From NCBI RefSeq assembly GCF_024169655.1, contig NZ_JALJWV010000001.1, positions 253,001-317,000 on the forward strand: DNA of 64,000 nucleotides, given 5' to 3'. Shown piece by piece: positions 1 through 7,015 of this stretch; within the stretch, counting starts at the first letter, position 1, and each line of letters opens with the position of its first letter. The notes beneath the pieces are model-generated. The model was not told where the DNA came from and did not search any database. It was given only the letters and a program-made list of their open reading frames with translations. The position numbers and the translations under genes are program-made. This DNA is from Pseudomonas marginalis. Lineage in GTDB: Bacteria > Pseudomonadota > Gammaproteobacteria > Pseudomonadales > Pseudomonadaceae.

Positions 1-1016
1 AGCGGCAACACGGTTTGCACCGAGCCTTTGCCGAAGCTGGTGGTGCCCATCAGCACGCCGCGCTTCTGGTCTTGCAGGGCGCCGGCGACGATCTCCGAGG
101 CCGAGGCGCTGCCGCCGTTGATCAGCACGGCCAGCGGCACGTTTTCGCTGAGGTCGTTGCCGGTGGCCGAGAAGCGCAGCTCGGAGTTGGCGATACGGCC
201 CTTGGTGTAGACGATCAAGCCTTTGGTGATGAAGTGGTCGACCACTTCCACCGCCGACTGCAGCACGCCACCGGGGTTGTTGCGCAGGTCGAGCACGATG
301 CCGTTGAGCTTCTTGCCGTTGTCTTTACGCAGCTTGGCCAGAGCCTTGGCCACTTCGTCGCCGGTCTTGACCTGGAACTGGGTGATGCGGATGTAGCCGT
401 AGCCCGACTCCAGCAACTGGCTCTTGACGCTCTTGACCGTGATGGTCGCGCGGGCCAGGGTCACGTCGAACGGCGCACCGCCGTCGCGCACCAGGGTCAG
501 GGTGATTTTCTGGCCGATCTTGCCGCGCATCTTGTCGACGGCTTCGGTCATGGTCTGGCCACGGGTCGGCTGGCCGTTGATCTTGACGATCAGGTCACCG
601 GCCTGGATGCCGGCCTTGGACGCCGGGGTATCGTCGATCGGCGAGACCACTTTGATCTGGCCATCTTCGGCGCCGACTTCAATGCCCAGGCCACCGAACT
701 CACCGCTGGTGCTTTCCTGCAGTTCGGCGAAATCTTCCGGGCCGAGGTAAGCGGAGTGCGGGTCGAGGTTGCTGAGCATGCCCTTGATGGCATTTTCCAG
801 CAGGGTCTTGTCGTCTACGGGTTCGACATAGGCTGCCTTGATCCGGTCCATGACCTCGGCAAAGGTGCGCAGCTCTTCCAGCGGCAACGGCGCCTTGGTG
901 GTCGCGGCCGTGCCGGCGGGTGCAGCCGGTGCGGCCTGGTCGGCGAAAGCCAGAGGCGCGCCGATCACCAGAGCGATCGTCAGGGCCAGCGAAGTGAGGC
1001 GGGACAAATGCAGCAT
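1..1016 (-). CDS. ctpA: S41 carboxyl-terminal processing protease CtpA (3' part outside window)
   Basis: Periplasmic serine protease of the CtpA/Prc family, which trims C-termini of cell-envelope proteins including peptidoglycan hydrolases. Only the first 338 codons lie in the window. The protein starts with a signal peptide (about residues 1-25, ending APLAFA). A PDZ domain follows (about 105-180, with GGLGIEV and SKAGIQAGD). The S41 protease core then shows the catalytic Ser305 in NGGSASASE and Lys330 in TSFGKGSVQT, the expected 25 residues apart. The ATG at 1016 directly precedes the signal peptide. It lies just downstream of envC on the same strand, so the two are probably co-transcribed; both act on cell-wall remodelling. 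The family call is firm; the end of the protein cannot be judged. Confidence 0.95.
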   Translation of the reverse strand, partial: MLHLSRLTSLALTIALVIGAPLAFADQAAPAAPAGTAATTKAPLPLEELRTFAEVMDRIKAAYVEPVDDKTLLENAIKGMLSNLDPHSAYLGPEDFAELQESTSGEFGGLGIEVGAEDGQIKVVSPIDDTPASKAGIQAGDLIVKINGQPTRGQTMTEAVDKMRGKIGQKITLTLVRDGGAPFDVTLARATITVKSVKSQLLESGYGYIRITQFQVKTGDEVAKALAKLRKDNGKKLNGIVLDLRNNPGGVLQSAVEVVDHFITKGLIVYTKGRIANSELRFSATGNDLSENVPLAVLINGGSASASEIVAGALQDQKRGVLMGTTSFGKGSVQTVLP

Positions 1017-1046
1017 GTCGAACGAACTCCTAATGTAGATGCGACC

Positions 1047-2342
1047 CTATCCTTGGGTGCGGCACCATTGTGCAGGGTCGCTCGGGCGGCCCTGCTGACG
1101 AATAGCGAAGTACAGCGCCGGAGTGTCCTGGCCGCCACTGTTACCGACAGTGGAGATGGATTCACCGGCTTTTACCACATCACCTGCCGACTTGAGTAAA
1201 GTCTGATTGTGGCCATAAAGACTCAAATAGCCATTACCGTGGTCGAGAATCACCAATAGACCGGCGCCCCGCAGCCAATCGGCAAACACCACGCGACCGC
1301 CGTGGACGGCGTGGACCTGGCTGCCGGCGGCTGCGCTGATCATCACCCCATCCCACTTGGCGCGGGTGTCATCGCCACGGGTTTCCCCAAAGCGTGCCAG
1401 TAGTCGACCATCAACGGGCCATGGAAGTTTGCCGCGAGCTGAAGCAAAAGGGCCGCCGAAGGATTCGCCCGCGCTGGAAACCAGCGGGCCAGGCGCTGCA
1501 TGCGCCGGTTTACGTGGGGCCGGAGCGTCGGTAGTGGCTGCCAGTTCGGCCTCACGCTGACGCTTTTTTTCTGCTTCCTGCTGGGCGATCAGCGCTTTTT
1601 GTCGCGCTTCCTCGGCCTCGCGTGCCTGGCGAGCCAGGGTTTCTTCGATGGTTTTCAATACTTTGGCCAGGTCGGCCTGGTCCTGCTCGCGGGCTTGCAG
1701 CTTGGCGTCACGGGCTTTCACGTCGTCATTGAGCTTGGCCAGGGCCAGTTGGCGTTCCTTGCGCACCTTGTCGAGCTGGTCGCGCTGGGTGTCGAGGGCG
1801 CTTTTCTGGTCGAGCAACTGTGACTGCTGGTCGGCGATTTCCTGTTCGACGTTGGCCAGTTGGCGCAGGGTTTCGTTGAAACCTTTCAATTGAGCCAGGC
1901 GGGCCTTGCTCAGGTAATCGTAGTAGGTCAGGGTGCGCGCGAATTTTTCCGGGTTCTGCTGGTTGAGCAGCAGCTTGAGGTATTCCTGGCGGCCGCTCTG
2001 GTAGGCAGCGCGGGCCTGGATCGCGATCAGGCGTTGCTGTTCAACGCGTGCGCTCTGGAGTTTTTTTTTCTCAGCGTCGAGTCGCTCCAGTTCCGACTCG
2101 CTCTTCTTTAATTCTTTTTGTAGCTCCTGGACTTGTTTCTCCAGCTGGCCCATTTCGGTTTCCGTGCCGCGCAGGTCTTTCTGCACCCCGGATTTTTCTT
2201 CCTGGAGCTTGCCGAGCAGTTTTTTCAGCTCGGTAATGTCCTGACGCGTAGCGTCCAACTGTTGTTGGGTTTGTGCGCGCTCATCGGCAAATGCCGGTTG
2301 GAGCAGGCAGACAAGAGCGAGGGTAATCAAGGCGCGAAGCAT
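1047..2342 (-). CDS. envC: EnvC-type murein hydrolase activator (degenerate M23/LytM)
   Basis: Periplasmic activator of the amidases that split septal peptidoglycan. The 431-residue product has a signal peptide (MLRALITLALVCLLQPAFA), a long coiled coil (about residues 20-260, rich in Q, E, K and L), an Ala/Pro-rich linker and a C-terminal LytM domain (about 310-431). The LytM domain lacks zinc ligands: the usual HxGxD region reads KWDGVMI and the usual HxHFEIR region reads ALYFAIR. This matches EnvC, which activates amidases rather than cutting murein itself. The open frame extends 45 codons upstream, but the start at 2342 gives a clean signal peptide. It sits between gpmI and ctpA on the same strand. 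Confidence in the family is high. Confidence 0.92.
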   Translation of the reverse strand: MLRALITLALVCLLQPAFADERAQTQQQLDATRQDITELKKLLGKLQEEKSGVQKDLRGTETEMGQLEKQVQELQKELKKSESELERLDAEKKKLQSARVEQQRLIAIQARAAYQSGRQEYLKLLLNQQNPEKFARTLTYYDYLSKARLAQLKGFNETLRQLANVEQEIADQQSQLLDQKSALDTQRDQLDKVRKERQLALAKLNDDVKARDAKLQAREQDQADLAKVLKTIEETLARQAREAEEARQKALIAQQEAEKKRQREAELAATTDAPAPRKPAHAAPGPLVSSAGESFGGPFASARGKLPWPVDGRLLARFGETRGDDTRAKWDGVMISAAAGSQVHAVHGGRVVFADWLRGAGLLVILDHGNGYLSLYGHNQTLLKSAGDVVKAGESISTVGNSGGQDTPALYFAIRQQGRPSDPAQWCRTQG

Positions 2343-2486
2343 AGAGGCGGGCGACACCAGGGAAATGGACGGCCTAGTATGCCCGCCAAGCGCTGCAAAA
2401 AAAACGCCCATTTGGGGCTTCTGGGCAAGATAGGTGCCGAGTGGCAGTGGTATGGCGAAAAGACACCTACCCAACACCGAGAGTCC

Positions 2487-2580
2487 AATGTGGGAGGGGG
2501 CTTGCCCCCGATTGCGGTGGATCAGTCATGTAGATGCCGACTGACATGCCGCTATCGGGGGCAAGCCCCCTCCCACATTG
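2487..2580. repeat. REP pair (type 1)
   Basis: Two inverted copies of a palindromic unit GTGGGAGGGGGCTTGCCCCC flank about 45 bases of spacer. Together they can form a long cruciform or hairpin. It lies between gpmI and envC on the minus strand, so it may also limit read-through from gpmI into envC. Confidence 0.9.
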
Positions 2581-2599
2581 ATTTTCGGTGATGCTGTAA

Positions 2600-4126
2600 T
2601 CAGACCAGGATTGAGGTGCCGGTCATCTCTTTTGGTTTCTCCAGCCCCATCAACATCAACATGGTCGGCGCTACATCGGCCAGCACGCCACCGTTGCGTA
2701 CTTTCAGGTCGCGCTTGCCGACGTAGATGAACGGCACCGGCTCGGTGGTGTGGGCGGTGTGGGCTTGTCCGGTGGATTCGTCGGACATTTGCTCGCAGTT
2801 GCCGTGGTCGGCGGTGATCAGCGCTTCGCCGCCGACTTTTTCCAGGGCGTCGACGATGCGGCCCACGCACAGGTCCAGGCATTCCACGGCCTTGATCGCG
2901 GCGGCCAGGTTGCCGCTGTGGCCGACCATGTCGCCGTTGGCGTAGTTGACCACGATCACGTCATAACGCTGGTGATCGATGGCATCGACGATCTTGTCGG
3001 TGACTTCCGGCGCGCTCATTTCCGGCTGCAGGTCGTAGGTCGCGACCTTCGGCGATGGGATGAGGATGCGCTCTTCGCCCGGGAACGGTTCTTCGCGGCC
3101 ACCGGAAAAGAAGAAGGTCACGTGGGCATATTTCTCGGTTTCGGCGATGCGCAGTTGGGTCTTGCCGTTTTTCGCCAGGTAGTCGCCCAGCACGTTTTCC
3201 AGGCTGCCCGGGGCAAAAGCCGACGGGGCCGGGATGTTGGCGGCGTATTGGGTGAGCATGACGAACTCGACTTTCGGCTGGCGCGCGCGTTCGAAGTCCT
3301 TGAAGCCGGGGTCGACGAACACGTGGCTCAGCTCGCGGGCACGGTCGGCGCGGAAGTTCATGAACACTACGGCATCGCCGTCTTCGACTTTCACCGGCTC
3401 GCCGATGGTCGTGGCTTTGACGAACTCATCGCTCTCGCCGCGCGCGTAGGCGGCTTCCAGGCCTTCCTGGGCGGTGGCGGCGTTGAATTCGGCCTGGCCG
3501 TCGACGATCAGGTTGTAGGCCTGGGACACGCGGTCCCAGCGGTTGTCGCGGTCCATGGCGAAATAGCGACCGACCAGGCTGGCGATACGGCCCTTGCCCA
3601 GGGCGGCGAAGGCGGCGTCCAGCAGTTCGATCGACGACTGCGCGCTTTTCGGCGGCGTGTCGCGGCCGTCGAGGAAGGCGTGCAGGTAGATCTTGTCGGC
3701 GCCGCGCTTGAAGGCCAATTCGGCCATGGCCACGAGATGGTCCTGGTGGCTGTGTACGCCGCCGTCGGACAGCAGGCCCATGAAGTGCACGGCCTTGCCG
3801 GCGGCGACGGCTTTATCGACTGCCGCGCAGAGGGTCGGGTTCTCGAAGAACTCGCCGTCGCGGATCGCTTTGGTCACGCGGGTGAAGTCCTGATAGACCA
3901 CTCGTCCGGCGCCGAGATTCATATGGCCGACTTCCGAGTTGCCCATTTGGCCGTCCGGCAGGCCCACGTCCATGCCCGAACCGGAGATCAGGCCGTTGGG
4001 CTGGGTGGCGGTCAGGCGGTCCAGCACCGGCTTGTTGGCCGAGTACACGGCGTTGTCGTGGTGGCTTTCACTGTGTCCGAAGCCATCGAGAATTATCAGG
4101 ACCAAAGGTTTAGGCGTCGTAGTCAT
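2600..4126 (-). CDS. gpmI: 2,3-bisphosphoglycerate-independent phosphoglycerate mutase
   Basis: Interconverts 3- and 2-phosphoglycerate in glycolysis and gluconeogenesis using two metal ions. The 508-residue product shows the alkaline-phosphatase-fold motifs of the family: ILDGFGHSE near the N-terminus, the phosphoserine loop [28 protein letters not shown], and the late metal-binding motifs [11 protein letters not shown] and [12 protein letters not shown] chose the ATG at 4126 ([15 protein letters not shown]) because the upstream 26 codons are not family-like. It is transcribed away from the rhodanese-grxC-secB group. Identification is certain. Confidence 0.98.
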   Translation of the reverse strand: MTTTPKPLVLIILDGFGHSESHHDNAVYSANKPVLDRLTATQPNGLISGSGMDVGLPDGQMGNSEVGHMNLGAGRVVYQDFTRVTKAIRDGEFFENPTLCAAVDKAVAAGKAVHFMGLLSDGGVHSHQDHLVAMAELAFKRGADKIYLHAFLDGRDTPPKSAQSSIELLDAAFAALGKGRIASLVGRYFAMDRDNRWDRVSQAYNLIVDGQAEFNAATAQEGLEAAYARGESDEFVKATTIGEPVKVEDGDAVVFMNFRADRARELSHVFVDPGFKDFERARQPKVEFVMLTQYAANIPAPSAFAPGSLENVLGDYLAKNGKTQLRIAETEKYAHVTFFFSGGREEPFPGEERILIPSPKVATYDLQPEMSAPEVTDKIVDAIDHQRYDVIVVNYANGDMVGHSGNLAAAIKAVECLDLCVGRIVDALEKVGGEALITADHGNCEQMSDESTGQAHTAHTTEPVPFIYVGKRDLKVRNGGVLADVAPTMLMLMGLEKPKEMTGTSILV

Positions 4127-4217
4127 AGATCCTCTCGCGGCGGTAATTAATGAAGGGGATTGAAAAGGGAGTGGCAGTTTAAAGCGAAGTTCCGACCACG
4201 TCACCGCTTTACGGGGG

Positions 4218-4245
4218 TTGGCCCCCCCTGACGGCTGTGTATACT
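4218..4245 (+). promoter_or_regulatory. Putative sigma-70 promoter for the rhodanese-grxC-secB group
   Basis: TTGGCC (4218-4223) and TATACT (4240-4245) are separated by 16 bases. They lie 33 bases upstream of the rhodanese start, in the gap divergent from gpmI. This is a by-eye match only. Confidence 0.4.
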
Positions 4246-4277
4246 TACCGCCATTTTAACGCCCTGGAACCTCCTTG

Positions 4278-4691
4278 ATGGTTGATCACCTGATTGCATT
4301 TGCCACTGCCCACTACCTGCTCGCGGGTGCCTTCGTCATCCTGCTGGCGCTGCTGATCGCTCATGAAATGAGCCGCGGTGGCCGCAGCCTGAGCACGTCG
4401 GAGCTGACCGCGCTGGTCAACAAGGATGAGGCCGTTGTCGTGGATATCCGTCCGGCCAAGGATTTTGCCGCCGGTCATATCGTCGGTGCCCTGAACATTC
4501 CCCAGGACAAGCTGATCGCGCGCCTGGCCGAGCTGGAAAAGCACAAGGCCAAGACCATCATCCTGGTCGACGCCCAAGGCCAGCATTCCGGCACTCACGC
4601 CCGCGAAATGCTCAAGACCGGCTTCACCGCCGCCAAGCTGTCTGGTGGTATCAGCAGCTGGCGCGCCGATAACCTGCCGCTGGTGAAGTGA
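4278..4691 (+). CDS. Membrane-anchored rhodanese-like protein lacking the active-site cysteine
   Basis: The 137-residue product has an N-terminal transmembrane helix (about residues 10-30) followed by one rhodanese fold (about 45-137, with VVDIRPAKDFAAGHIVGALNIP and the C-terminal GGISSWRADNLP). The active-site loop, normally C-x4-R, reads DAQGQHSG, and the whole protein has no cysteine. Sulfur transfer through a persulfide is therefore unlikely, and a binding or regulatory role is more plausible. ATG 4278 is used; a TTG lies immediately before it. It is 1 base upstream of grxC and in an apparent operon with grxC and secB. It resembles E. coli YibN, which also sits next to grxC and secB (from memory). 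Confidence 0.85.
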   Translation: MVDHLIAFATAHYLLAGAFVILLALLIAHEMSRGGRSLSTSELTALVNKDEAVVVDIRPAKDFAAGHIVGALNIPQDKLIARLAELEKHKAKTIILVDAQGQHSGTHAREMLKTGFTAAKLSGGISSWRADNLPLVK

Positions 4692-4692
4692 T

Positions 4693-4947
4693 ATGAGCCA
4701 GGTTGTCGTGTATTCCAGCGATTGGTGCCCTTACTGCATGCGGGCCAAGGCCTTGCTGGAGAAGAAGGGTGTTGCCTTCGAAGAGATCAAGGTCGACGGT
4801 AAACCCCAGGTGCGCGCCGAAATGGCCCAGAAGGCGGGGCGCACGTCCGTGCCGCAGATCTGGATCGGCGCCGAGCACATCGGTGGATGCGATGACCTGT
4901 TTGCCCTTGAGCGCGCCGGAAAGCTGGACGCGCTGCTTCACGTCTGA
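4693..4947 (+). CDS. grxC: Glutaredoxin 3
   Basis: Small cytoplasmic dithiol oxidoreductase that reduces disulfides with glutathione. The 84-residue protein is of the usual length. It contains the CPYC active site (SSDWCPYCMRAK, residues 9-20), the cis-proline segment TSVPQIWI and the glutathione-binding GGCDDL. It begins one base after the stop codon of the rhodanese-like gene and is followed after 42 bases by secB, which is the conserved order in gammaproteobacteria. Confidence 0.97.
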   Translation: MSQVVVYSSDWCPYCMRAKALLEKKGVAFEEIKVDGKPQVRAEMAQKAGRTSVPQIWIGAEHIGGCDDLFALERAGKLDALLHV

Positions 4948-4989
4948 CTCCTAAACCCTAAAAGACCCCAAGATCAAGAAGGATCTGCG

Positions 4990-5469
4990 ATGACTGACCA
5001 ACAGAACACCGAAGCAGCAGAAGCTCAAGGCCCACAGTTTTCGCTGCAGCGCATCTATGTGCGCGACCTGTCGTTCGAAGCGCCGAAAAGCCCGGCCATC
5101 TTCCGTCAGGAATGGACCCCAAGCGTTGCGCTGGACCTGAACACCCGTCAAAAAGCGCTGGAAGGCGACTTCCACGAAGTCGTGCTGACCCTGTCGGTCA
5201 CCGTCAAGAATGGCGAAGAAGTGGCCTTCATCGCTGAAGTGCAACAGGCCGGTATCTTCCTGATCCAGGGCCTGGACGAAGCGTCCATGAGCCACACCCT
5301 GGGTGCGTTCTGCCCGAACATCCTGTTCCCATATGCCCGCGAGACTCTGGACAGCCTGGTCACCCGTGGCTCGTTCCCGGCGCTGATGCTGGCTCCGGTG
5401 AACTTCGATGCCCTGTACGCGCAAGAGCTGCAGCGCATGCAACAGGAAGGCGCACCGACCGTTCAATAA
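4990..5469 (+). CDS. secB: Protein-export chaperone SecB
   Basis: Cytosolic tetrameric chaperone that keeps preproteins unfolded and hands them to SecA. The 159-residue product has the family core: [16 protein letters not shown] near the N-terminus, the [15 protein letters not shown] strand (here [26 protein letters not shown]) and [35 protein letters not shown] purine-rich ribosome site (AAGAAGGA) lies 7 bases before the ATG. It is the last gene of the rhodanese-grxC-secB unit. A REP pair follows directly. Confidence 0.98.
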   Translation: MTDQQNTEAAEAQGPQFSLQRIYVRDLSFEAPKSPAIFRQEWTPSVALDLNTRQKALEGDFHEVVLTLSVTVKNGEEVAFIAEVQQAGIFLIQGLDEASMSHTLGAFCPNILFPYARETLDSLVTRGSFPALMLAPVNFDALYAQELQRMQQEGAPTVQ

Positions 5470-5485
5470 GTCGACGCGGTAAAAA

Positions 5486-5579
5486 AATGTGGGAGGGGGC
5501 TTGCCCCCGATGCCGGAGTGTCAGTCGACATCTATTTGACTGATCCACCGCAATCGGGGGCAAGCCCCCTCCCACATTT
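5486..5579. repeat. REP pair (type 1)
   Basis: Inverted pair of the GTGGGAGGGGGCTTGCCCCC unit between the convergent ends of secB and trmL. In this position it could serve both genes as a transcription end. Confidence 0.9.
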
Positions 5580-5589
5580 GTTTTGTGTG

Positions 5590-6045
5590 TTACTTGAAGC
5601 CGAGTTGGCGCCAGCCTTCGTAGACGGCTATGGCGACGGTGTTGGACAGGTTCAGGCTGCGGCAACCTTCGCGCATCGGCAAACGCAGGCGATGGCCGTC
5701 GGGCAGGGCGTCGAGCACCTCGGCTGGCAGGCCACGGCTTTCCGGGCCGAACAGGAAGGCGTCGCCGTCGGCGAAGCTGGCATCATGGAACGGCCGCGAG
5801 CCCTTGGTGGTGAACGCGAACAGCCGAGGGTGGCCCAGGCTTTCCAGGCAACTGGCGAGGTCGGCGTGGCGCTTGAGGGTGGCGTACTCGTGGTAGTCCA
5901 GCCCGGCGCGGCGCAGGCGCTTGTCGTCCATGTCGAAGCCCAGGGGCTCGATCAAATGCAGGTGGCAGCCACTGTTGGCGCACAGCCTGATAACGTTGCC
6001 GGTATTCGGCGGAATTTCTGGTTGAAAAAGGATGACGTGAAACAT
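5590..6045 (-). CDS. trmL: tRNA (cytidine/uridine(34)-2'-O)-methyltransferase TrmL
   Basis: SPOUT-class methyltransferase that 2'-O-methylates the wobble base of tRNA-Leu isoacceptors. The 151-residue protein has the short TrmL architecture with only the SPOUT domain: N-terminal FHVILFQPEIPPNTGNVIRLC, central FLFGPESRGLP and the C-terminal knot segment RLPMREGCRSLNLSNTVAIAVYEGWRQLGF. The open frame runs on upstream, but the ATG at 6045 precedes the conserved N-terminus. That start codon overlaps the start codon of the divergent plus-strand gene at 6044. Confidence 0.95.
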   Translation of the reverse strand: MFHVILFQPEIPPNTGNVIRLCANSGCHLHLIEPLGFDMDDKRLRRAGLDYHEYATLKRHADLASCLESLGHPRLFAFTTKGSRPFHDASFADGDAFLFGPESRGLPAEVLDALPDGHRLRLPMREGCRSLNLSNTVAIAVYEGWRQLGFK

Positions 6046-6484
6046 GCACGGCTCCGAAGGCAAAGATGCGCTGCATTCTACCCTCGAAGAGGACCCCAGG
6101 CCGAAGCTATTGCCGAGGGTTTTGGGCTCTTTGGCGATTGTCGGCCTGATGGTCGGCCTGATGATCGGGCGCCTGACCACCCCGGACCCTGTCGAGTTGC
6201 TCCAGGTAACGCCTGTAGCCGACGGTGCGGTGGTGTGGTTCAACAGCGAACCCAAGCTGCACGGTGAGCACGTCGACGGCACCGTGGCGCTGTTGTTCGA
6301 CGCGCAGGGCAAGCCCGTCAGCGGGCAGCTCAAGGTCAATGACAAGGATGTGAACTGGCGCGTGCGCAAGACCGATGGCGGTCTGTTGCTCAGCCTGGTG
6401 GCGGCGCGGCCGTTGCGTGGGGAATGGTCGGGAGAGAAGGCTGAAGGCCGCTGGCGGCTGGAGATCCATCTCCAAGAGCAATAA
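6044..6484 (+). CDS. Uncharacterised single-pass membrane protein (PA5126-like)
   Basis: The 146-residue product has one transmembrane helix (about residues 24-42, VLGSLAIVGLMVGLMIG). It is followed by a roughly 100-residue region, predicted to be periplasmic, rich in beta-strand-like alternation. No cysteine and no catalytic motif is visible, and I do not recognise the family. Its ATG shares bases with the ATG of trmL on the opposite strand (the palindrome CATG). The stop codon lies within the predicted end of the nrsZ transcript on the opposite strand. The position matches the hypothetical gene next to trmL in other pseudomonads. Confidence 0.7.
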   Translation: MHGSEGKDALHSTLEEDPRPKLLPRVLGSLAIVGLMVGLMIGRLTTPDPVELLQVTPVADGAVVWFNSEPKLHGEHVDGTVALLFDAQGKPVSGQLKVNDKDVNWRVRKTDGGLLLSLVAARPLRGEWSGEKAEGRWRLEIHLQEQ

Positions 6485-6690
6485 AAGAGGGAGTTCCCGG
6501 CCTGCCTGTACCAGGGCTCCCAAAACGGGATGAAGCCATCCGGCTTCGTGTTAAAGAGGGAATCCCCGGCCTGCCTGTACCGAGGTTCCCGAAAGCGGTG
6601 TGGAGCGCGACGCGGTTCGCATCAAGCACCCCGGGTGTAAAGAGGGGATTCTCGGCCTGCCTGTACCAAGGTCCCCGAAACTGGGTTGTA
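6481..6690 (-). ncRNA. nrsZ: NrsZ-type nitrogen-regulated small RNA
   Basis: A transcript of about 210 nt is predicted on the minus strand. It starts 12 bases after a sigma-54 -12 element and ends at a T-rich stretch (complement of 6488-6481). It contains three copies of a hairpin unit (complement of 6680-6639, 6593-6553 and 6524-6484). Each has a GGGR...YCCC stem, an invariant core GGTACAGGCAGGCCG and a trailing TCTTT; the last copy, followed by TTTTATT, doubles as a terminator. Size, position between ntrC and the PA5126-like gene, sigma-54 promoter and repeated hairpins all fit NrsZ (P11), described in P. aeruginosa as a processed NtrC-dependent RNA. The identity rests on these features, not on an alignment. 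Confidence 0.8.
6484..6680 (-). repeat. Three repeated hairpin units inside the small RNA
   Basis: Copies at 6484-6524, 6553-6593 and 6639-6680 share a 15-base core, CGGCCTGCCTGTACC on the plus strand, without any change. Their flanking stems differ but keep pairing (GGGGA/TCCCC, GGGAA/TTCCC and GGGAG/CTCCC on the RNA strand). This is compensatory change, as expected of a selected RNA structure. Confidence 0.85.
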
Positions 6691-6700
6691 TCAGGGTTAT

Positions 6701-6716
6701 TGCAGGGGGCGTGCCA
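6701..6716 (-). promoter_or_regulatory. Sigma-54 (-24/-12) promoter of nrsZ
   Basis: On the minus strand the sequence is TGGCACGCCCCCTGCA. It matches the consensus TGGCACG-N4-TTGCW at all but one consensus position, with GG and GC correctly 10 bases apart. The predicted start is about position 6690, just before the first hairpin unit. Confidence 0.82.
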
Positions 6717-6756
6717 CACTGGCCAAGTTGCTCGAAAAAAACGCTCCAGACAGCGG

Positions 6757-6790
6757 AAAGCCCCGGAATACGGGGCTTTGGTGTTTTTGC
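6757..6790. terminator. Bidirectional rho-independent terminator
   Basis: Perfect 9-bp stem AAAGCCCCG/CGGGGCTTT (6757-6765 with 6771-6779) and a 5-base loop. The plus strand continues GGTGTTTTTG. On the minus strand a run of seven T follows about 20 bases later after a small CGCT/AGCG stem. It most likely ends ntrBC transcription before nrsZ. Confidence 0.65.
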
Positions 6791-6857
6791 TTTTCAGATT
6801 TTATTCAACGAGGCTGAGGTTTCAGGCGTTGGCTCCGTGCCCGATGCCGGTTCATGG

Positions 6858-6874
6858 TGCATTGAAGCGGTGCA
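6858..6874. promoter_or_regulatory. Putative NtrC-binding site upstream of nrsZ
   Basis: TGCATTGAAGCGGTGCA resembles the dyad TGCACC-N5-GGTGCA, with the right half perfect. A second GGTGC half lies at 6856-6860. The centre is about 176 bases upstream of the predicted nrsZ start, which is acceptable for a sigma-54 enhancer. The match is moderate. Confidence 0.5.
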
Positions 6875-6900
6875 TGGTCGCCAAACCTTATGCAGATCCA

Positions 6901-6994
6901 AATGTGGGAGGGGGCTTGCCCCCGATGGCGGTGGATCAGTCATGTAGATGTCGACTGACATGCCGCTATCGGGGGCAAGCCCCCTCCCACATTA
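6901..6994. repeat. REP pair (type 1)
   Basis: Inverted pair of the GTGGGAGGGGGCTTGCCCCC unit just downstream of ntrC. Its spacer is nearly identical to that of the pair at 2487-2580, including GGTGGATCAGTCATGTAGAT. The two pairs are therefore close copies. Confidence 0.9.
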
Positions 6995-7015
6995 GCTCTT
7001 CAGTGGGGCTGAGAT

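Noticed and set aside
15..1199. Long plus-strand open frame of 394 codons at the window start
   Set aside because: It is the antisense shadow of ctpA; the minus-strand reading gives a full protease domain with catalytic residues.
1047..2342. Active M23 endopeptidase
   Set aside because: Zinc-binding His and Asp positions are replaced, so it is called an EnvC-type activator instead.
2487..2580. CRISPR-like reading of the repeated palindromes in the window
   Set aside because: Units occur as single inverted pairs in separate gaps, not as regularly spaced direct repeats, and no cas gene is present.
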